A stretch of 64,000 bases of DNA from positions 1 through 64,000 of the forward strand of contig JAAURB010000017.1 of NCBI GenBank assembly GCA_012033335.1. The letters are read 5' to 3'. This document shows, one piece after another, positions 59,048-64,000 of the stretch. The stretch's first letter is position 1. Every line of letters begins with the position of its first letter. This DNA comes from Oscillatoriales cyanobacterium RM2_1_1 (GTDB lineage: Bacteria > Cyanobacteriota > Cyanobacteriia > Cyanobacteriales > Microcoleaceae). Under the pieces are notes generated by a model. That model saw only the letters and a list, made by a program, of their open reading frames with translations. It ran no database searches and had not been told where the DNA came from. Position numbers and translations under genes: made by a program.

Positions 59048-59870
59048 AGGTTGAAGGTCAGGACTAGGGGAGTGGGTTGCTCTTCTCTAGTGTAATACCC
59101 GAAATTAGATTGGTTCAGTCCTGAAAACAGGATTTTGGGTTTCGGGTGCGCCGGATTGTTCCTCGACTTCTGGGATAGCCAACCCAGGGCATCATCCTGG
59201 ATTCGGGTGCTGCTGCCATCGCATCATCGGGTTTCAATGGATTGCTCAAACAAGCAAACCTCACTCATTGACCAGCAGCCCAGTAGTCAAAAGATAATAT
59301 GCGATTCCTGATCAGGTGAGGTATAGATTTGAGAGGTGGCGGCGGGGTGCGCCGCCACCTCTTGTACGCCAGCAGTATTGAAAACGCTGTAAAAAATAAT
59401 AGAAAACAATAGAAAACAATAGTTTGATATTTTTTGCAGTGTAAATTATCAGTCAAACCTTGAGAGACCACAGATTGAATCTGGTCATTTCCCAACTTTC
59501 TAAGATTTATCAAACAACTGTTATCCGTTAAATTACGGATATTTTAAAATCGTTCCGGAACGGCTTTCGGTGGGGACTCTATTCAGTATAATCACTATTT
59601 ATATCATAATTCAGGTCTGTATTGGTCTTGAACTTCAGTAATCTAACTGATGACCTATCAAGGTTGAATTGAAATAATAGAACTATCAGCCTAGCTATTC
59701 AGTCAGCGCTACGATCGCAAAAGAAAATCCTGAATTTTAATATACAAGTTATTTTTTTATGGATTTCTAAACTTACCTTAAATTGCTTACTTAAAGCAAT
59801 TTCAAAGATTTCTACCTAACTTTTTTATCACTGACCAGGGTTTATAAAACCTTTCCTGGAGAGAATCGAC
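59048..59870. other. Long intergenic region with repeat family 1 copy 3
   Basis: 823 bases between the divergent DUF3352 and S8 protease genes. Positions 59300-59395 are a copy of repeat family 1 with a perfect 12-bp hairpin, followed by a short AATAGAAAAC tandem (59400-59421). From about 59420 to 59860 the DNA is AT-rich, consistent with a long leader or promoter of the protease. No gene is evident. Confidence 0.65.
59300..59395 (-). repeat. Dispersed repeat family 1, copy 3
   Basis: The hairpin AGAGGTGGCGGC (59332-59343) with GCCGCCACCTCT (59351-59362) is perfect over 12 bp. The core, read on the minus strand, is ACAGCGTTTTCAATACTGCT. It also shares GCGATTCCT-N4-CA and TGAGGT-N2-AGATTTGAG on its left with copy 4. 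Confidence 0.9.
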
Positions 59871-61832
59871 ATGTCTAATTTTATCCAAGCCATCAATCGT
59901 TTTGACTCATTTATTAGTTCTTTTTCCCAGGTTCAATCTTTTTATTCCCCTATCGTTAGCCCTTCAACTTCAACGATTCGTACCGACAAAGTTAGAGTCA
60001 GTCAGGGAGATATCGCTCTGCATACCGACCAGGTACGGCAGACCTTGGGAATTCAAGGCAGCGGCATCAAAATTGGTATTATTTCCGACAGCTTTAATAT
60101 TAGTGACGTAGCTATCCATGCCGCTGATGATGTGAAAAATGGCGACCTTCCAGGTACTAGTAATCCTGAGGGTTATACCACTCCAGTTCAAGTTTTAAAA
60201 GAGGGCGATCGCGGCAAAGACGAAGGTCGAGCCATGGCACAAATTATTCATGATCTGGCTCCTGGGGCTGAAATCTTGTTCTATAGCGTCTCTAGTAATA
60301 CCGACATGGTAGACGCTATTGAAGCCCTGAACCGGGCTGGGGCAAACATCATTGTTGATGACATGGGCTTTACCAATCAGCCTTTTTTTCAGGATGGCAT
60401 TGCCGCTCAAGCCGTGGATCGGGTGGTGGATCAGGGAGTCACCTACTTCTCTGCCGTCGGCAATGACGCTCAACAATCCTACGCAGCCTCATTTACAGAC
60501 TCAGATCGTCAATTCACCGTTGATGGGGTGACCTATGAAGCCCACGACTTTAATCCAGGGGCCGGGGTAGATGTCTTCAATCAATTTTCCTTGGACTCTG
60601 GGTCCCGGTTTGGCCCTTTGTCTTTGCAATGGAATCAGCCCTTTGCTTCGGTCTCAGGGGGTCAGGGTTCGGCGGAGGATTTGGATGTATTTGTGGTCAA
60701 GGGGGAGTTTGGGGATCGGTTAACTGAGGCTGATATTGTGGCCTCCAGTACCAATGTCAATATCGGCGGCGATCCCCTGGAAACTCTAGTTTTCACCAAC
60801 AATACCGACCAGAGCCAGTTTCAGCTTTTAATTGGTAGGCGGATTGAGACCTCTGCTCCCAGTCAAATCAAATACATTTCCTTCTTGAATCAAGCCAGAT
60901 TTGAATATGGTGACGATAGCTCGGCCATCTTCGGTCATCCCAATGCCGCTGGGGCGATCGCCATTGGCTCAGTAGAATACAATCGCACTCCTGGGTTTGG
61001 CACCTTCAGACCCAAAGCTAAAGCTTCTTCTTCCCTAGGGGGAACACCAATTTTGATTGGGGATAATGGAAAAGCTCTAGTAACTGCCGAAGTTCGACTC
61101 AAACCCAACTTGATCGCTCCTGATGGCGTTAATACCTCGTTCTTTGGTTCCGATAGCAACCAGGATGAGGATGATTTGCCCAATTTCCATGGCACTTCCG
61201 CCGCCGCTCCCCATGCCGCCGCCGTTGGAGCGTTGCTGTTGGAAGCGGCAGGAGGCCCCAATAGTCTGACTCCAGCAGAAATTCGTAGTGTCCTGGAACT
61301 GACGGCAATTGATGCTGACCTGCCCGGAACTGATTTTAAAAGTGGTTCTGGACTAATTCAGGCCCGCCTTGCCGTTCAACTGATCGCCCCTCAAACTCTC
61401 ACCAGTCTTAATGGTCAGGGGACGGAGATTGGGGATATTCTCCTAGGGAATGGTTCCCTGAGTGGGGCTGGAGGCGATGACCGTTTACTGGGTCAAACGG
61501 GAGACGATGTCCTCCATGGCGGTCGAGGAAAGGATATTCTTCTGGGGCGGCAGGGCAATGATGTGCTCATGGGAGACCTGGGTGAAGATATTCTGATCGG
61601 GGGAGCAGGGAGCGATCGCTTTGATCTTAAGCTCAGGGAAAGTCCTGATGTAATTAAGGATTTCACCCCTGGGGAAGACTTGATCGGGCTGGGAGATAAT
61701 CTGCAATTCTCAGCCCTGACCATCGGGTTTGCCGCAGGCAGTACGGTACTTCAGGTGGGCGGTCAATTACTGGCGACCCTAGATGGACTACACTCATTAA
61801 CGGCTCAGAACTTCGTGGAATTGAGTGTTTAA
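59871..61832 (+). CDS. Secreted S8-family serine peptidase with RTX calcium-binding tail
   Basis: 653 residues, no N-terminal signal. The peptidase spans about residues 40-505: IKIGIISDSFNI (Asp73), then DEGRAMAQIIHDLAPGAEI, and FHGTSAAAPHAAAVGALLL (nucleophile Ser443), with Asn198 in SAVGND as oxyanion residue. At the place of the subtilisin HGTHVAG histidine this protein has Glu118, giving a possible Ser-Glu-Asp, sedolisin-like triad. Residues about 525-590 are RTX nonapeptides (GGDDRLLGQTGDDVLHGG), followed by a 60-residue tail like that of the FG-GAP protein at the left edge. Type I export is therefore likely. Confidence 0.9.
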   Translation: MSNFIQAINRFDSFISSFSQVQSFYSPIVSPSTSTIRTDKVRVSQGDIALHTDQVRQTLGIQGSGIKIGIISDSFNISDVAIHAADDVKNGDLPGTSNPEGYTTPVQVLKEGDRGKDEGRAMAQIIHDLAPGAEILFYSVSSNTDMVDAIEALNRAGANIIVDDMGFTNQPFFQDGIAAQAVDRVVDQGVTYFSAVGNDAQQSYAASFTDSDRQFTVDGVTYEAHDFNPGAGVDVFNQFSLDSGSRFGPLSLQWNQPFASVSGGQGSAEDLDVFVVKGEFGDRLTEADIVASSTNVNIGGDPLETLVFTNNTDQSQFQLLIGRRIETSAPSQIKYISFLNQARFEYGDDSSAIFGHPNAAGAIAIGSVEYNRTPGFGTFRPKAKASSSLGGTPILIGDNGKALVTAEVRLKPNLIAPDGVNTSFFGSDSNQDEDDLPNFHGTSAAAPHAAAVGALLLEAAGGPNSLTPAEIRSVLELTAIDADLPGTDFKSGSGLIQARLAVQLIAPQTLTSLNGQGTEIGDILLGNGSLSGAGGDDRLLGQTGDDVLHGGRGKDILLGRQGNDVLMGDLGEDILIGGAGSDRFDLKLRESPDVIKDFTPGEDLIGLGDNLQFSALTIGFAAGSTVLQVGGQLLATLDGLHSLTAQNFVELSV

Positions 61833-61854
61833 ACCCTGGGCCATGATTATACTA

Positions 61855-61960
61855 TAGCGATTCCTAATCATATGAGGTGCAGATTTGAGAGGTGGCGGTG
61901 CACCGCGCCGCCACCTCTCATACTCCAGCAGCATTGGAAACGCTGTATACAGCGATTTTC
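61855..61960 (-). repeat. Dispersed repeat family 1, copy 4
   Basis: The hairpin AGAGGTGGCGG (61888-61898) with CCGCCACCTCT (61908-61918) is perfect over 11 bp. The minus-strand core is ACAGCGTTTCCAATGCTGCT. It has the same orientation as copy 3, so the pair flanks the S8 protease gene. It lies between convergent genes and could also terminate transcription. Confidence 0.9.
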
Positions 61961-61980
61961 AGTAGAAATAGTCAACGCTA

Positions 61981-63481
61981 CTACTTTAATAGCAGCACCA
62001 TCACCATGCCCCAAAGGGTGAGCAAGGTATTACTCACGGCATAGGGAACGGTGTAGCCCAACATCGGCACGTCACTTCTGGCGACTTCCCCCACCATTCC
62101 CACTGAAGCAGTACTGGTGCGGGCTCCTCCACAACAACCCAGATTGATTGCCGGGTCAAACTTGAAGATATATTTGCCAATCAGTGGAGCCATCAACATC
62201 GGAATCGAAGTAGCAGCTAGACCAAGCAGAAATAGCTTGATCCCCGCTTCCTGAATCCCAGAGACAAATCCTGGCCCAGAGGAAATTCCCACCACCGCAA
62301 TAAACATATTCAAACCAACATTGTTCATAAACCATAGGGTTGAGGAGGGGACGTTGCCAAAAATTGGATAGACCCCCCGCAGCCAACCAATGATCAACCC
62401 AGCAATCAGAGCTCCTCCAGAGGTTGAAAGGGTCAGAGGTGTCCCAAAAACCGGGAGGACGATCGCTCCCAATAAGCCTCCAATAAAAATTCCCAAACCG
62501 ACGGTAATCATGTCGGTGACGTTACTGGGACGATCCGCGTAGCCCAGTTCTTGAACCACTCGTTGGGTATGGGAACGGGTACCAGAAATGGTGAGAATAT
62601 CCCCTCGATGAATCTGGGTGTTTTTCAGGATTGGAATACTGACCGAGGCCGCACCCCTAGCAATTTTTTGTAGATAAACCCCCCGGGCAAAATCTTGCTG
62701 GGCTAAGTCTCCCAGGGTTCTATCGGCATAGCTCTTGCGAGTGACCACCAGGTTCACCTGACCTGCTCTACCGGAATATTCAGCATGCCGACCACTTTAC
62801 CCTGGGCAGGCACCTGAAAAGCACGGGTCTCCAACTGATGCCAGGCGGTAGTTGTCCCGGCCCCAGGGCCGCCTAGAGAATGCTCTTTCTCATAGCGCTG
62901 GCATTCCTCGGCGAGATTAATCCCAGTTAACAACGGCCCAATTCGAGCCAGAATCAAGCCAGTTCCCACCGTTCCCCAGATATAACAAACTGCATAAGCA
63001 ATGGGAATCTCGTCTATCATTCTCTTGGCTTCATCGGGGGGTAGACCCGATCCATTCAGGGCATCAGTAGCCAGACCAATCGAGGCCGAAATGGTCTGGG
63101 AGCCGGCATACATTCCGGCCCCAAACCCTGCATCCAAACCCCCAAACCAGGCACAGACGTAGGCAACAATCAGGATAATGATACACATCACCACCGCAAA
63201 GATGGCTTGGGGCGCACCATCACTGGCAATCCCCCGGACAAACTGGGGCCCGACTCCATAGCCCACCGCAAACAGGAACATCAGGAAAACACGGATTTGA
63301 CATCAGGAGAGATGGTAATCCCGAGCTGTCCAATCAATAGACCGGCCAGCAGCGTCCCGGTCACCGTTCCCAGGCTAAAGCTACCAAATTTGAGGCTGCC
63401 GATCCAATAGCCAATGCCGATAGCGAGAAAAATGGCCAGCTCCGGATGAGCTCGCAAGGTTGAAACAATCCATTCAATCAC
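61981..63481 (-). pseudogene. aspT: Aspartate-alanine antiporter AspT, broken by two frameshifts
   Basis: Three consecutive frames together make one AspT-family transporter. The start is the GTG at 63481, whose GTGA overlaps the aspD stop. Part 1 reads ELAIFLAIGIGYWIGSLKFG and ends at 63281; part 2 continues [16 protein letters not shown] to 62754; part 3 continues NLVVTRKSYADRTLGDLAQ and includes the second membrane domain (MNNVGLNMFIAVVGISSG; GCCGGARTSTASVGMV). One base added at the A4 run 63286-63289 would restore the first join ([14 protein letters not shown]), and one base near 62758 the second. AspT swaps aspartate in for alanine out. All domains are present, so decay is recent or the breaks are sequence errors. 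Confidence 0.85.
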
Positions 63482-64000
63482 TGAGCACCTGCCTTGGAGG
63501 CTTCCCATTCACTGACATATTGATTGGCGATCGCATGTAAGTCTTGACCAATTTGCTCGTAGTCACTTTCAGTCAGGTTCGCCAGGGAGACTCGGGCTGA
63601 CCAACCGGGGGCATCAAAGCCGCTACCATTCAGTAATACCGTGGCAAATTGCTCCGCCAGGCGGAAGACAATATCGACCGACTCATAAGTGGCTTTGACA
63701 AAGTTCACCAGGTCATCGCCATAGTGTTTTTTCATCCACAGCTCAAAATCCAGGATGCGATAGTAGCAATCATACAAGTCGCTAGGGTTACTCGAGGCCC
63801 ATTCCCCGGAAGAGAGCCTCAAGACGTTTCTGCAAAATGGCCAAAGTGGCCTGACGATAGCGATCCTCAGTGTCCATCAAGGACAGCATTGAAAACAGCA
63901 CCATCTGAACCTGCTGGGGCAGGGACAACCCAGCCGTATGATTCAGGGCAATCTGACGGCTATCAGCCACCATCCGATCAATGAACTTGATCTTTTCAGG
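63478..64000 (-). pseudogene. aspD: Aspartate 4-decarboxylase AspD, C-terminal part, with a frameshift; runs off the right edge
   Basis: Open to the window edge (PEKIKFIDRMVADSRQIALN). The first frame continues SLPQQVQMVLFSMLSLMD and stops at 63788 after GMGLE. The rest of the family C-terminus is in another frame (NPSDLYDCYYRILDFELWMK, then DAPGWSARVSLANL) and stops at 63478. A single-base loss near 63790 explains the break. The PLP-lysine and most of the enzyme lie outside the window. Intact AspD turns aspartate into alanine and CO2, and partners AspT. Confidence 0.8.

Overview
The window looks like chromosomal DNA of a filamentous or pilus-motile cyanobacterium. GCGATCGC (HIP1-type) octamers are scattered through coding regions. 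It carries genes largely typical of cyanobacteria: the bicarbonate transporter pair sbtA/sbtB, the coiled-coil motility protein HmpF beside a pilus chemotaxis operon, a PATAN-domain response regulator, a radical SAM protein of the PDZ/DUF512 type, a CYP110-like P450 and RTX-tailed secreted proteins. Genus cannot be fixed from sequence alone. No tRNA, rRNA, CRISPR array, intact insertion sequence or prophage was found.

Layout. 1-4 kb: the 3' end of an FG-GAP/cadherin-like/RTX surface protein built on a perfect-length 216-bp tandem repeat, then two paralogous glycosyltransferase-like genes. 4-6 kb: a minus-strand redox group (YfcG-like GST, thioredoxin, peroxiredoxin). 6.6-11.4 kb: a P-II protein with an altered T-loop, a small exported protein behind a 14-bp tandem repeat, a transporter remnant, a P450 and a four-carbon sugar-acid kinase. 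10.5-14 kb: minC, minD, minE (with a long acidic tail) and holB. 14-20 kb: an oligopeptide-type binding lipoprotein, glutamate dehydrogenase, the radical SAM protein and a PmbA/TldE-like protein. 20-28 kb: an atypical photolyase/cryptochrome, a 1319-residue membrane protein flanked by direct repeats, and purH. 28-34 kb: a hemerythrin-domain protein, a frameshifted aldo/keto reductase, a GT39-like membrane glycosyltransferase overlapping a DUF697-type GTPase. 34-39 kb: sbtB, sbtA and leuS. 39-51.5 kb: the hmp/pil chemotaxis-like operon (CheA, MCP, CheW, CheY, PatA-like) with hmpF divergent. 51.5-59 kb: an exported protein, a DUF1400 hydrolase, a ParE-type toxin-antitoxin pair, an M14-like deacylase, gatB and a DUF3352 protein. 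59-64 kb: a secreted S8 protease with RTX tail, then a frameshift-riddled aspT-aspD pair running off the right edge.

How the parts relate. GlnB-like P-II, glutamate dehydrogenase, SbtA and SbtB all touch carbon/nitrogen balance, though they are not one operon. Min genes form a cell-division cluster. The hmp operon and HmpF should act together on type IV pilus motility. AspD and AspT, if intact elsewhere in the population, would form an aspartate:alanine exchange and decarboxylation cycle that makes proton-motive force.

The observations most worth following are: the P-II protein that lacks both known T-loop modification residues and the NAGK-contact glutamate; a four-copy dispersed hairpin repeat family, one copy of which sits between sbtA and sbtB; a second repeat family bracketing the giant membrane protein gene; the MinE tail; an MCP with no periplasmic sensor but a very large acidic cytoplasmic region; and the cluster of single-base breaks in aspD/aspT. 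No wholly new multi-gene system could be demonstrated from the sequence.
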